DNA of 64,000 nucleotides from Firmicutes bacterium UBA5286 (GCA_002408465.1 DHSM01000022.1:1-64000), one strand, 5' to 3'. Counted from the stretch's first letter, positions 25,050-33,815 are shown. Notes: generated from the letters alone by a model not told the origin. Program-made: numbers and translations.

Positions 25050-25421
25050 TTACAGCTTAACCCTTTGGAAATCATGGAATCTAGTGCCCTGCCAGGTGAG
25101 GGTGCCGGTATCTCCTGGCGCCGCCTGTGCATAGACCCTGCCCGCTACCATGAATTCCTGGCGGTCACCGTTTTCAAATTCAAAGGTAATATAATAGCTT
25201 GTGTGAGACCCATAGTGATGGGTGCCGGCGTGATGTCCGCCCCAGACATGGGTGCGTTTGTCCACAACCATTACTGGGTCGCTGAAAACCTGCTGCCGGT
25301 TGTTATGCATCCATTCCTTTAGCCCCCTGATGCCTGTAAAAATGAAAACCCCCAGCACACCTATAAATACTACGGAAAATACTGTAGGAAAGATTGAAAA
25401 AAACCAAGGCTCATCAAACAT
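25050..25421 (-). CDS. DUF2500 family membrane protein
   Basis: 123 residues. One N-terminal membrane helix (about 8-30: FSIFPTVFSVVFIGVLGVFI) is followed by a soluble beta-rich domain with a histidine-rich turn (GGHHAGTHHYGSH) and YYITFEFENGDRQEFMV, the pattern of DUF2500. Such proteins are anchored with the C-domain outside or inside the membrane; the role is unknown. AAGGAGGGAGG precedes ATG 25421. It is probably cotranscribed with the guanylate kinase gene. Confidence 0.8.
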   Translation of the reverse strand: MFDEPWFFSIFPTVFSVVFIGVLGVFIFTGIRGLKEWMHNNRQQVFSDPVMVVDKRTHVWGGHHAGTHHYGSHTSYYITFEFENGDRQEFMVAGRVYAQAAPGDTGTLTWQGTRFHDFQRVKL

Positions 25422-25450
25422 TTATCCTCCCTCCTTACAGCTATTATAGC

Positions 25451-25476
25451 AAAAAACAGGCTTTAGAGCCTGTTTT
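25451..25476. terminator. Terminator after fprA
   Basis: AAACAGGCT (25454-25462) pairs with AGCCTGTTT (25467-25475), with A-rich and T-rich flanks. It ends fprA on the minus strand and overlaps its stop codon. Confidence 0.75.
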
Positions 25477-26665
25477 ATTCTTTAATTTTTGCCGCCAAGG
25501 CAAAGCCCCAATCCCGGCACTGCTGAAGGAAATCTTCATCAGGAGCCCACTGCACTTTTAGGGAATCCATAGCCAGCGCAATCTTGGCCTCAGTTAATTG
25601 TTTTTCGATGCTTTCCACTGCCCCTCCCCGCCAGCCGTGGGAACCAAAGGCAGCCCCCAGCTTGCCCGCAGGCTTCAGCCCTCGCACCTCTTCCAGGAAG
25701 GCGGCCACAGGCACCAGCATATCATTATTGATTGTCGAGGAGCCCACCAGGACAGCCCTGGCCTCCAGGAGCTGGGCCATAATGTCATTGCGATCGCTGA
25801 CCGCAGCCTTGAATAGCGCAGCAGGAATCCCGGCACGGGCAATTCCGTCTAAAATTGCCCTGGCCATTTTTTCAGTGCTTCCCCACATTGTATCATAGAC
25901 GATTAGGACCTTTTCTCCGGCCTCTGCATTTGCCCACCGGCCATAAGCTGCCAGTATTTTATCTGGATGGGACCGCCAAATAATGCCGTGGCCCGGGGCA
26001 ATGATTTTTATATCCAGATTCATTGCGGCAAGCTCTTGGAGTTTCTTTGCCACTATTTTGCTGAAGGGAGTGAGGATGTTGGCATAGTACTTGGTGGCCT
26101 CGGCCATAATCACTTCCATATCATTTTGATCGTCAAAGGGATGAGACCAGGCCAGGTGCTGGCCAAAAGCATCATTGGAGAGCAAGATTTGCTTCTGGGG
26201 GATAAAGGTAACCATGTTGTCAGGCCAGTGCATCATGGGGGTTTCAATAAAGCGGAGAGTGTGCTCGCCCAGTTCGAGACTGTCGCCGGTTTTGACAATC
26301 TTCCAGGTCCAGTTTCCGCCGTAGTACTTTTGCAGCCCCTCCTGAGCCTTGGCTGTGCAAACTACCGTCGCTTGGGGGTTTAACTTCATAATTTCCGGGA
26401 GAGAGCCTGAGTGATCAGGTTCAATGTGGTTGACGATGATATAGTCAATTTTGCCTTCTCCCGCAACCTGCCTGAGGTTGTTTGCCAGCTCGGAGGCAAA
26501 GGGACGGTGAACTGTATCCACCAAGGCTTTTTTCTCATCCATAATCAAATAGGCATTATATGTAGTGCCCCGGTGGGTTGAATAGGATGGCCCATGGAAA
26601 GAACGGACATCCCAGTCTACAACCCCCACTGACCATATGTCCGGTAAAACTTTGAATACTGCCAT
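25475..26665 (-). CDS. fprA: Flavodiiron protein (A-type flavoprotein, FprA)
   Basis: 396 residues. A metallo-beta-lactamase-like diiron domain carries H80-x-E82-x-D84-H85, H146 (MMHWPD), D165 and H226 (PGHGIIW), a full ligand set. The flavodoxin domain starts near 250 (VLIVYDTMWGSTEKMA binds FMN phosphate). These enzymes reduce O2 or NO to water or N2O in anaerobes, with rubredoxin as usual donor; rubredoxin is not in the window. AAAAGGAGG precedes ATG 26665. A TATAAT -10 and a Fur/PerR-like palindrome lie just upstream. Confidence 0.95.
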   Translation of the reverse strand: MAVFKVLPDIWSVGVVDWDVRSFHGPSYSTHRGTTYNAYLIMDEKKALVDTVHRPFASELANNLRQVAGEGKIDYIIVNHIEPDHSGSLPEIMKLNPQATVVCTAKAQEGLQKYYGGNWTWKIVKTGDSLELGEHTLRFIETPMMHWPDNMVTFIPQKQILLSNDAFGQHLAWSHPFDDQNDMEVIMAEATKYYANILTPFSKIVAKKLQELAAMNLDIKIIAPGHGIIWRSHPDKILAAYGRWANAEAGEKVLIVYDTMWGSTEKMARAILDGIARAGIPAALFKAAVSDRNDIMAQLLEARAVLVGSSTINNDMLVPVAAFLEEVRGLKPAGKLGAAFGSHGWRGGAVESIEKQLTEAKIALAMDSLKVQWAPDEDFLQQCRDWGFALAAKIKE

Positions 26666-26683
26666 AAGCAGCCTCCTTTTTGC

Positions 26684-26703
26684 TGAGATTCATTCTCATT
26701 ATA
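26684..26703 (-). promoter_or_regulatory. fprA promoter -10 with Fur/PerR-like palindrome
   Basis: TATAAT (26698-26703, minus) is followed at once by the palindrome TGAGAATGAATCTCA (26684-26698). It matches 11 of 14 informative positions of the Fur box TGATAATNATTATCA and is similar to PerR boxes. Control by iron or peroxide is inferred. No strong -35 is visible. Confidence 0.55.
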
Positions 26704-26742
26704 CCATAGTCTTCCTAGAGGCTGAAAACCGCAAAAAAATAC

Positions 26743-26963
26743 CGGCAGACAAAGCTTTCCGTTCAGCTGTGGCATGATAAGTAAGCCTTTTTCAGCCTGC
26801 CCAATGCTAGCGCTCTTTGTCTGCCGCATATTTATAATTCCCTGTTCGCCACGAATATTATGCTGCCACTTTTTGGCACATAATACGGCAGGCGGAACTT
26901 TCCTCCCAGCTGTGACTATTAAAGTCCTTTTCAGCCTGCCATAAGTACAGCTTCCGCCGACCG
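26743..26963. repeat. Two related structured elements with a hairpin between them
   Basis: Copy A (26743-26826) is closed by a perfect 12-base stem CGGCAGACAAAG/CTTTGTCTGCCG. Copy B (26886-26963) is closed by GGCGGAA/TTCCGCC with outer CGG/CCG pairs. The stem sequences differ, yet the interiors share (minus strand) GGCAGGCTGAAAA, then CACAGCTG and GGAAAG. A third hairpin (26856-26885, TATTATG/CATAATA plus TGCCA/TGGCA) lies between and abuts B. Conserved interior with changed but still pairing stems indicates selected structure, as RNA or DNA. The element lies between fprA and an HD gene; I do not recognise the family. Confidence 0.65.
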
Positions 26964-27004
26964 CTCACTATAATTATGCCCATGAAAAGGGTCAATATGC
27001 ACCT

Positions 27005-27643
27005 CTACAGATCGGCATAACTGGCAAGGCTTTCCCCCGCCAGCTCCATTTCCGCTTGCCGCCAAAAGCTTTCTGTCAGCTTAAGACGCTGCTTAAAAAT
27101 CATCTTGCCGGCGGCAGTATAAAAATTGAGATCCTCAAGGTTGTTGAGCTCTTTTAACCCTTGGCGGAAACAGCCCCGATAGTCCATGCCTACACGGCCG
27201 GCATGAATCCCAACAGAAATAATCCCCAAAGCGCCCACCTCATCCAGTCGGTCAGCATCCTTTAGGACTAGAGTTTCAAGACCCAGGTCATCCCTATTGG
27301 TGTCCAGGGAGTGGAATCTAATTGCCTCTACAATCATCCCCAGTTGCTGCGCAGGAATATTGAGCTTATGCAAAAATTCTTCGGCTATTTGACTGCCCAG
27401 CACGGCATGGTGAATTTCATCAGAGCGTGGATCTAATTTGGCCACATCGTGGAGCAAAGCTGCAATCTCCAAAACCTCCATATTCGCCCCTTCCGTCAAC
27501 CCGATTTCCCTGGCAGTTGACAAAACTCTCAAGGTATGGCGCCAACGGAAGCTGGCAGTGCGCCTGCGCCCCATCTCAGGCCGTTCGGTGGTCTGCATAT
27601 ATTCTCGCACAAAATTTGCGACTGTCACATAGTGTTGCTGCAC
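27005..27643 (-). CDS. HD-domain phosphohydrolase
   Basis: 212 residues from GTG 27643, eight bases after GGGAGG; a TTG eight codons earlier has no such site. The HD signature is H36 (WRHTLRVL) and H65-D66 (LLHDVAKLD), followed by AIRFHS and KDADRLDEVGALGI, giving a full set of metal ligands. The family hydrolyses phosphate esters of nucleotides or acts on alarmones. The substrate is unknown. It is close to YedJ-like HD proteins. It is transcribed away from gerXA. Confidence 0.85.
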   Translation of the reverse strand: MQQHYVTVANFVREYMQTTERPEMGRRRTASFRWRHTLRVLSTAREIGLTEGANMEVLEIAALLHDVAKLDPRSDEIHHAVLGSQIAEEFLHKLNIPAQQLGMIVEAIRFHSLDTNRDDLGLETLVLKDADRLDEVGALGIISVGIHAGRVGMDYRGCFRQGLKELNNLEDLNFYTAAGKMIFKQRLKLTESFWRQAEMELAGESLASYADL

Positions 27644-27781
27644 AAAAGATTCCTCCCGTATGCTCAATGATCCTCACAAAGTATAGCACAAACCGGACAA
27701 TTTGCTACTGGTAGCCCAACCCGGTACGAATAGCTACTGCAGAATTTAGGAAAATTAAAGTTAGAACAAGGAGGGATCCCT

Positions 27782-29347
27782 ATGCGTACAGCCCGTAAGC
27801 CCCGGAAAGCATTAAAATTATGGGAGAAGAAGGCTCAGGAGCTGGAAAAACAGGTGCAGGATCAGCAATCCCCCCTTTCTGATGATTTTCAGGCCAACTG
27901 CGCCATGATAGATGCTGTATTTCAAGGCTGTGACGATATTTCCAAGCGGGATTTTCATATAGCCCAGGACCCTCCCCGGCCAGCCAGGCTCTACATGTTA
28001 AAGGGCACGCTGGATAAAACCATCATCAACGACAGCATTATCGCTCCCCTGACAGCGGCAGTTAAGGCAAGGGGCGCTGGGGTGCCCGACCTCATCAGCG
28101 CTCATATGCTAACAGAAGTTGCCACCCTGGGGGAAGCAGTACAAGAGGTCCTCAACGGCCAAGTTCTGTTAATTATCCACCGACAGGCCCGAGCCTGGTC
28201 AGTTAATGCCAAGGCGGCCCGCCTGCGGGCGGTGGCGGAACCTGAAACTCAAAAGGTGGTCCGCGGGCCTCGGGAAGGCCTGATTGAAGATCTGGAGACC
28301 AACCTGACCCTGGTGCGCAAACGCCTGAAAACACCAACCCTAAAGATTGACTGTCGCTCAGTGGGGAGGAGAAGCAATACACAGCTTGCAATCCTTCATC
28401 TGGAAGGAGTCGCTGACCCGAAGGTATTGGCGGAGGTCCACTCCCGCCTAAACAAGATCGATATCGACGGCATCATGGATAGCGGCGAACTGGAACAACT
28501 GATTGAGGATAACACCATGACGGTCTTTCCCCAGGTTGGGAATACCGAACGTCCTGATAATATTGCAGCAGCGCTGTTAAACGGGCGGGTGGCGATTTTG
28601 GTGGACAATTCACCTTTTGCCCTGATTGTGCCCAATGTATTAACTGACATGCTCCAATCCAGCGACGACTATTATGAACGTTTTCAGTTTTCTTCTCTCA
28701 TCCGCATCCTCCGCTATGTTTTAGCCTTTGTCGCTTTGCTCAGCCCGGCCCTGTATGTGGCCATTACCACATTTCATCACGAAATGATTCCCACAGATTT
28801 GCTGACCAATCTGGTTCGTGCTCGGGCCGGGGTGCCATTCCCCACCGTCATTGAAGCGGGGTTAATGGAATTGGCCTTTGAGGCCCTGCGAGAGGCAGGA
28901 TTGCGCCTGCCAAAAGCCGTAGGTCAGGCAGTAAGTATTGTTGGGGCATTGATAATCGGGCAGGCGGCAGTTGAAGCTGGGCTGGTATCGCCAATAATGG
29001 TCATTGTCGTGGCGGCAACCGGTATCGCCTCTTTTACCATTCCTGCATTTAACGGCGCCGTCGTCACTCGCATGCTCAAATTTCCTTTCTTGGTGGCGGC
29101 GGGAACCCTGGGCCTCTATGGCATTTCTCTGGCGCTGGCCATCATCATTATCCATCTCACATCCCTGCGTTCCTTTGGTGTGCCCTATCTGTCCCCCTTG
29201 GCCCCAATCACCATCTCCGACTGGAAAGATTTGATTGTGCGCATTCCCACCTGGGCTATGTATCAGCGCCCCACTTTCATCGCCAAGGGTGACCTTCAGC
29301 GCCAAAGCAAAAGCACTGCTGGCATCCAGCCTCAGAAAATGAAATAA
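27782..29347 (+). CDS. Spore germination protein, GerA/GerKA family (A subunit)
   Basis: 521 residues. The N-terminal half is the large soluble GerA domain (from DISKRDFHI through LEGVADPKVLAEVHSRLNKI), and PFALIVPNVLTDMLQSSDDYY leads to five or so membrane helices from about 310 onward (including FPTVIEAGLMELAFEALREAG). This is the A subunit of a GerA-type nutrient receptor in the spore inner membrane. GGAGGGATCCCT precedes ATG 27782. It is followed by gerXC after 17 bases. The B subunit lies on the opposite strand and is frameshifted. The nutrient is unknown. Confidence 0.93.
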   Translation: MRTARKPRKALKLWEKKAQELEKQVQDQQSPLSDDFQANCAMIDAVFQGCDDISKRDFHIAQDPPRPARLYMLKGTLDKTIINDSIIAPLTAAVKARGAGVPDLISAHMLTEVATLGEAVQEVLNGQVLLIIHRQARAWSVNAKAARLRAVAEPETQKVVRGPREGLIEDLETNLTLVRKRLKTPTLKIDCRSVGRRSNTQLAILHLEGVADPKVLAEVHSRLNKIDIDGIMDSGELEQLIEDNTMTVFPQVGNTERPDNIAAALLNGRVAILVDNSPFALIVPNVLTDMLQSSDDYYERFQFSSLIRILRYVLAFVALLSPALYVAITTFHHEMIPTDLLTNLVRARAGVPFPTVIEAGLMELAFEALREAGLRLPKAVGQAVSIVGALIIGQAAVEAGLVSPIMVIVVAATGIASFTIPAFNGAVVTRMLKFPFLVAAGTLGLYGISLALAIIIIHLTSLRSFGVPYLSPLAPITISDWKDLIVRIPTWAMYQRPTFIAKGDLQRQSKSTAGIQPQKMK

Positions 29348-29364
29348 GCGGAGGGAAACAATTA

Positions 29365-30552
29365 ATGAAGACTGTGGCAGTCCTGTTGCTCATTATTATG
29401 CTGCTCCCCCTTTCGGGATGTTGGGATAGCGTAGAGTTAGATCAGTTAGCCCTGGTTCTGCTCCTTGGCATTGATACCGATCCCATGGGCGACGGTTTTG
29501 AAGTAACTGTGCATGTCCTCAATGTTGCCGGCGGCACTGCCAGCGGAGCCGCCGGCACGGGGGGAGGGGGAGGCAGCAAAAATATCAGTCAGACCCTTAC
29601 CTTATCCGCCCGGGGGCAAACCCTCAGCGACGCCACCCGGAATTTAAGGGGAAGAGTGCAGGGCCGCTTTAGTTTTCATCATGTTCGGGTTGTCCTCATT
29701 GGCGAGGATTTGGCCCGTAAGGGGATAAAACCTGTGCTAGACTTTTTGTTCCGGGCGCAAGAAATCAGGCTGACCTCCTACCTCCTGGTTTGCCAGGGAA
29801 CGGCCAGGGAAAAGATGCTCTTGGCTCCAGAAATAAGCGGCACCCTTGATGAAGAACTAAGGGGGCTAATTGAAATGCAGGGGGAATGGAGCAAGGCATA
29901 TACCCCCAGATTGTTAGAGTTTTGCGCAAACTATAGCGACAGCGGAATTCAGCCGGTGGCGGGCAGGATAATTAAACTCACTTACCGGACACCAGTGCAA
30001 CCCGACTCTAATGAACAGCAAACCAAGACTGCAATCATCGAGGGCCTGGCAGTGTTTCGTGACGATCAATTGCGCGGCTGGCTGACAGGAACCGAAACCA
30101 TCGGCTTCCGCTATCTTATTGGCAAGGGCGGCACCATGGTGCTGGTGGTGCCGTGGCACGCTGCCAAAATCTCCATCGAGCTTTCCCCAGAATCCTGTAA
30201 TCTCCAGTATATCGCCGGCAGCAATCCGCCCCGCTTTAAAGTGAGCCTGGCTGCTATAGGCCAGGTAATGGATTACACCGGCGATATAGAGTTTACTCCG
30301 CCCCTGCTGGCAGAACTTGAAGCTTTGGCTGCCGATATGCTTGGCGACCTGCTCCTGAAAACAGTGGAAAAAGCCCGGGAAATGGAGACGGACTTTCTTG
30401 GCTATGGTTCGGTTATCAGCCGTCAAGACCCCCGCCAGTGGCAGGCACTGAACAAAAAATGGCGGGAAACCTTGCATGCTGTTGGCACAGATATTGAAGT
30501 CAAATTTACCTTAAGACATACCGGCGTCACCCGCTCGCCCCTTACCCGATAG
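29365..30552 (+). CDS. Spore germination lipoprotein, GerC family (C subunit)
   Basis: 395 residues. Signal peptide with lipobox LPLSGC (Cys about 20) then WDSVELDQLALVLLLGID, the universal Ger(x)C opening. The domain ends with the family C-terminal strand region (DFLGYGSVISRQDPRQW, then IEVKFTLRHTGVT). It should be lipid-anchored at the outer face of the spore inner membrane and work with the A and B subunits. A glycine-rich insert (GTGGGGGSKN) is unusual. It is in an operon with gerXA. Confidence 0.93.
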   Translation: MKTVAVLLLIIMLLPLSGCWDSVELDQLALVLLLGIDTDPMGDGFEVTVHVLNVAGGTASGAAGTGGGGGSKNISQTLTLSARGQTLSDATRNLRGRVQGRFSFHHVRVVLIGEDLARKGIKPVLDFLFRAQEIRLTSYLLVCQGTAREKMLLAPEISGTLDEELRGLIEMQGEWSKAYTPRLLEFCANYSDSGIQPVAGRIIKLTYRTPVQPDSNEQQTKTAIIEGLAVFRDDQLRGWLTGTETIGFRYLIGKGGTMVLVVPWHAAKISIELSPESCNLQYIAGSNPPRFKVSLAAIGQVMDYTGDIEFTPPLLAELEALAADMLGDLLLKTVEKAREMETDFLGYGSVISRQDPRQWQALNKKWRETLHAVGTDIEVKFTLRHTGVTRSPLTR

Positions 30553-30565
30553 GAGGAGAGAAGCT

Positions 30566-30805
30566 ATGGGAACTGTTTACTTGGTCCTAGTTCTCGGTCT
30601 GATGGCATTGTACATTTGGCTTACTTTTCCCCCTATGGTCAAAGGGAAACAATTCGGCGATCTGGCAGTGAATGTCTTGCTTATTTTACTCTGTCTCTAC
30701 TCACTTCCCAACTTAATCTGGGGAATTGCCTTGCCTGATTTAGCCGGCATTCTTTCTGGATTGCTCAGGGTCCCCGTCCGGTTTCTTTACCGGCCTTGGT
30801 TGTAA
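30566..30805 (+). CDS. Small two-helix membrane protein in the ger operon
   Basis: 79 residues from ATG 30566 after AGGAGGAGAG, 13 bases past gerXC. Two hydrophobic segments (about 4-22 and 33-55) are separated by a short charged loop. Small proteins with two membrane helices (GerXD-like) occur in some germinant receptor operons and modulate them. The last 66 bases overlap the 3' end of gerXB on the other strand, tail to tail. The family is not identified with certainty. Confidence 0.65.
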   Translation: MGTVYLVLVLGLMALYIWLTFPPMVKGKQFGDLAVNVLLILLCLYSLPNLIWGIALPDLAGILSGLLRVPVRFLYRPWL

Positions 30806-31878
30806 CCACCCCCGAACAGCATCTGCGCCCACCAGGAGAAAAGGATAGACCAGCTCTACTGGAAGGGCAAAAATTGTAATGACCATGTAGGCAAAACAAT
30901 GGTAGTCCCAGCTGTTGGGGAACATGGTGTGGGACATGAGCACAACCAAAAAGCCCAGGGGCAGCCACAGGTTTTGCAGGCGGCGGACCCCGAAAACCTG
31001 GGCAGTTCCCAAAGCCAAGGCATACATAGTAATAATCAACTTTATCAATATGCCAAAATAAAATATGCCCAAAAAAAGCCCTTCTGTGCGGTCCAAGAAC
31101 GGACTCAAAGCCACATGCCGAAAAAGAGAAATAAAGGGCACAGAAATAAGTTCGAGAATGGGCGCCGAAGAAATGACTATTCCCAGCAGAGTCCTGCCCA
31201 GCAACAATATTCCCGCAGCCGCCAAAACCAAAAAATAGTATTTTTCCGCTTCCCGGTCTTGGGATACATTGGGCAACAACATTACTGGGATCATAATCTC
31301 GGCAAAAGGAAATGCCAAGGAATTGAACGTGCCAACCAGCACTCCTTGCCAATTAATCTGCCATATGGGCTGGAAGTTCTGGATAGACAGCTGGGGATAA
31401 TCCAAAAAAACAAGGGCAAACACTAGTAAAGTCAGGGGCAAAAACAACAATTCACAGAGGCGGCCGATGGTTTCAATCCCTTTATAACAGGCGTACAGGG
31501 CAGTGGCAACAAGGGTAAGTCTGATAATACTCATTGGAGTTTTGCGCAGGATGATAATCGTGTTTAGAAGAATCATGTTTTGCACAATCAAAACCGCACC
31601 AATTAAAATTATCAAAAGAATATATATGCCAAGGGGATAACCGAAAAATGGGCCCAGAACCCGGATGCCAATTTGTATGGGGCTTTTTCCTGGGTGTCGC
31701 CGAGCTAGGCGCAGCCAGGCAGCCAACACCAACATGCTGACCACTGAACCAAGGAGGGTAGAGATACAGGCATCTTTGCCGGCAAAATAGGCTTCGGGAA
31801 TAAATAAAAGGGCTGCTCCAGAACATAGACATACAAAATCGCCGCAAACTGCTTGTGGGATAGCACCGACTTGGGCAT
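30740..31878 (-). pseudogene. Germinant receptor B subunit (GerB/GerKB permease), frameshifted
   Basis: The APC-type permease with about ten membrane helices (FGYPLGIYILLIILIGAVLI, later PFAEIMIPVMLLPNVSQDR) continues to the stop at 30740. The correct N-terminus (MPKSVLSHKQFAAILYVYVL, then EQP) starts at ATG 31878 with GGAAGGTG, but in another frame. The frames join near 31800-31812: from EQP the sequence should pass into LFIPEAYFAGKDACISTLLG, which needs one extra base. An internal start would lose the first helix and the conserved GKDA region. It is a recent frameshift or sequencing error. It is convergent with gerXA/gerXC, so unlike usual operons. Confidence 0.75.
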
Positions 31879-31920
31879 GATAATCACCTTCCGCAGTCTA
31901 GTATCTCCCTATACCGGCCA

Positions 31921-31953
31921 TAAAATAATTAACCGGCCCGATGAGGGCCGGTT
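31921..31953 (-). terminator. Terminator after the ridA gene
   Basis: AACCGGCCC (31931-31939) pairs with GGGCCGGTT (31945-31953), followed by AATTATTTTA on the minus strand. Confidence 0.75.
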
Positions 31954-31972
31954 TGACTTCGAGCTCCGAAAC

Positions 31973-32356
31973 TTATTTAATCAAAGCGATGGCTTCGATT
32001 TCAATATCTACATCCTTGGGCAGGCGGCCCACCTCTACACAAGACCGGGCAGGGGCATTATCCCGGAAATAAGAGCCATACACCTCGTTAATCTGGCCGA
32101 ACTGCTTCATGTCCTTGATAAAGATGGTACATTTGATGCAGTTATCAAAGTTGGTCCCGGCCTCATCCAGGATCGCCTTTATATTCTCCAGACACTGTTT
32201 GGTCTGTTCCTTGATATCCTTGGAAACCAACTGGCCCGTGCTGGGGACAAAGGGAATCTGCCCTGAGGTAAAAAGCAAGTTCCCCACGCGCACTGCCTGA
32301 GAATAAGGGCCGATAGCGGCAGGGGCATTTGGAGTGCTGATAATTGTTTTGGTCAA
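31973..32356 (-). CDS. ridA: RidA family enamine/imine deaminase
   Basis: 127 residues from TTG 32356 with AAAGGAG eight bases upstream. The YjgF/RidA fold is complete: NAPAAIGPYSQAVRVGNLLFTSGQ at the start, and RSCVEVGRLPKDVDIEIEAIA at the end with the catalytic arginine (APARSCVEV). It hydrolyses reactive 2-aminoacrylate and related imines to ketoacids and ammonia. It lies 51 bases downstream of a tryptophanase-type lyase, which makes 2-aminoacrylate, so a detoxifying partner is likely. Confidence 0.93.
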   Translation of the reverse strand: MTKTIISTPNAPAAIGPYSQAVRVGNLLFTSGQIPFVPSTGQLVSKDIKEQTKQCLENIKAILDEAGTNFDNCIKCTIFIKDMKQFGQINEVYGSYFRDNAPARSCVEVGRLPKDVDIEIEAIALIK

Positions 32357-32407
32357 TGTTATTTCTCCTTTGTTTTTATCGCGCTGTATAAGTATGAGTT
32401 TTTTTGT

Positions 32408-33784
32408 CTATACCAGCTTAAATGTAGCGGTAAAATGCCTCAAGATCGGCGGTTCATCCACAAAATCCACGCCCCGGACAGATGCAGCCCGTTCCTTGAC
32501 CTTAATCAGAGCATCCGCAATGGCGTCCATATGTTCATTGGTATAAACCCGGCGGGGGATTGCCAGGCGCATAAGGTCTAATTCGGGGAATAAATTCTTG
32601 CCGGTTTCAGGATCCCTTCCTGCCAACACGCCTCCCACTTCAACTCCCCTGACGCCGCCCTCCCGATAGAGTTCGATGCACAGAGCCTGGGCAGGGAACT
32701 GCTCTTTGGGGATGTGGGGCAAGAACTTGCGGGCATCAACAAAGACGGCATGGCCGCCGACTGGCTCGACAATGGCAATACCTGCGTCCCGCAGCCGCGC
32801 ACCCAGATATTCCACCTGGCCCACACGATAGGCCAAATAATCTTGCTGGACGACTTCCTTGAGGCCAAGGGCTATAGCCTCCAGATCCCTGCCGGCCAAG
32901 CCGCCATAAGTGGGGAATCCTTCAAAAATTACTCCCAGGCGGGATACTTCTTTGTACTGCTCCTCATCCCTGAGGCCCACAAGGCCGCCAATGTTGACGA
33001 TGGCATCCTTCTTGGCGCTCATGGTGCAGCCATTGGCGAAACTAAACATTTCCCGGACAATATCCTTGATGGGTTTGTCAGCGTAGCCTTCTTCCCGCTG
33101 CTGGATAAACCAGGCATTTTCCGCAAAGCGGGCAGCGTCGAGAAAGACCTGGAGCCCGTAGCGATCGGCAATTTCCCTGACTCCACGCAAATTAGCCATG
33201 GATACCGGCTGGCCGCCGGCGCTGTTGCAGGTAACCGTTACAAGGATAAAGGCAACTTGCTCGGCTCCCTTTTCCTGGATGAATTGTTCTAAAGCCTTTA
33301 AGTCGAAATCGCCTTTAAAGGGGTGGTAGGCCTGGGTATCATTGGCAATTTCTGCTACCAGGTTGACAGCCCGGCCCTTATTAAACTCTATATGGGCCTT
33401 GGTGGTGTCAAAATGCATATTCCCCAAAACATACTGGCCAGGCTTGACCAAATAGTGAAAAAGTATATTTTCGGCGCCGCGGCCCTGATGAGTAGGAATG
33501 ACATATTTTAAGCCCAGCAATTCTTCTACAGTGCTCTGCAAATGATAGTAGCTGCGGCTGCCGGCATAGGCTTCATCGCCCTGCATCAGTCCGCCCCACT
33601 GGACATCACTCATGGCCGCAGTTCCGCTGTCAGTAAGAAGGTCAATATATACCGCTTCCGAGGGCAGATTAAAGAGATTGTAACCTGCTTTTTCCAAGAG
33701 GATATTGCGCTCTTCCCTGGTATTCATCTTGATCATCTCGACCATTTTTATACGCCAGGGTGGGGGCATTTGTTTTCTTATCAT
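32408..33784 (-). CDS. tnaA: Tryptophanase (beta-eliminating lyase; tyrosine phenol-lyase relative)
   Basis: 458 residues. PLP-lysine motif TMSAKKDAIVNIGGLV (K259), THQGRGAENILF near 98, and TVTCNSAGGQPVSMANLR near 184. Most blocks are tryptophanase-like (SAKKDA, FEGFPTYGGL, LPHIPKEQFPAQAL, GRDPETGK, LRHFTATF), while IPRRVYT and EPVGGHAVFVDAR also occur in tyrosine phenol-lyase; Tna is favoured. It cleaves tryptophan to indole, pyruvate and ammonia. A promoter TTGAGA-N17-CATAAT lies at 33816-33844. GGGAGG precedes ATG 33784. It is coupled with ridA. Confidence 0.82.
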   Translation of the reverse strand: MIRKQMPPPWRIKMVEMIKMNTREERNILLEKAGYNLFNLPSEAVYIDLLTDSGTAAMSDVQWGGLMQGDEAYAGSRSYYHLQSTVEELLGLKYVIPTHQGRGAENILFHYLVKPGQYVLGNMHFDTTKAHIEFNKGRAVNLVAEIANDTQAYHPFKGDFDLKALEQFIQEKGAEQVAFILVTVTCNSAGGQPVSMANLRGVREIADRYGLQVFLDAARFAENAWFIQQREEGYADKPIKDIVREMFSFANGCTMSAKKDAIVNIGGLVGLRDEEQYKEVSRLGVIFEGFPTYGGLAGRDLEAIALGLKEVVQQDYLAYRVGQVEYLGARLRDAGIAIVEPVGGHAVFVDARKFLPHIPKEQFPAQALCIELYREGGVRGVEVGGVLAGRDPETGKNLFPELDLMRLAIPRRVYTNEHMDAIADALIKVKERAASVRGVDFVDEPPILRHFTATFKLV

Positions 33785-33815
33785 TATCTAGACCTCCCTG
33801 TGTTTTATCCCTTTC

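Noticed and set aside
26743..26963. NiCo (czcD) or iron-sensing riboswitch
   Set aside because: Some words (GCAGGC, GGCAGGCTG) look alike, but I could not place the four-stem junction reliably, and the fprA promoter lies downstream.
27668..27781. SigG promoter of gerXA (GAATA with AAAATTA 18 bases on)
   Set aside because: The -10 match is too weak to report as a feature.
32408..33784. Tyrosine phenol-lyase as the first choice
   Set aside because: Most diagnostic blocks follow tryptophanase; only IPRRVYT and a few others favour Tpl.
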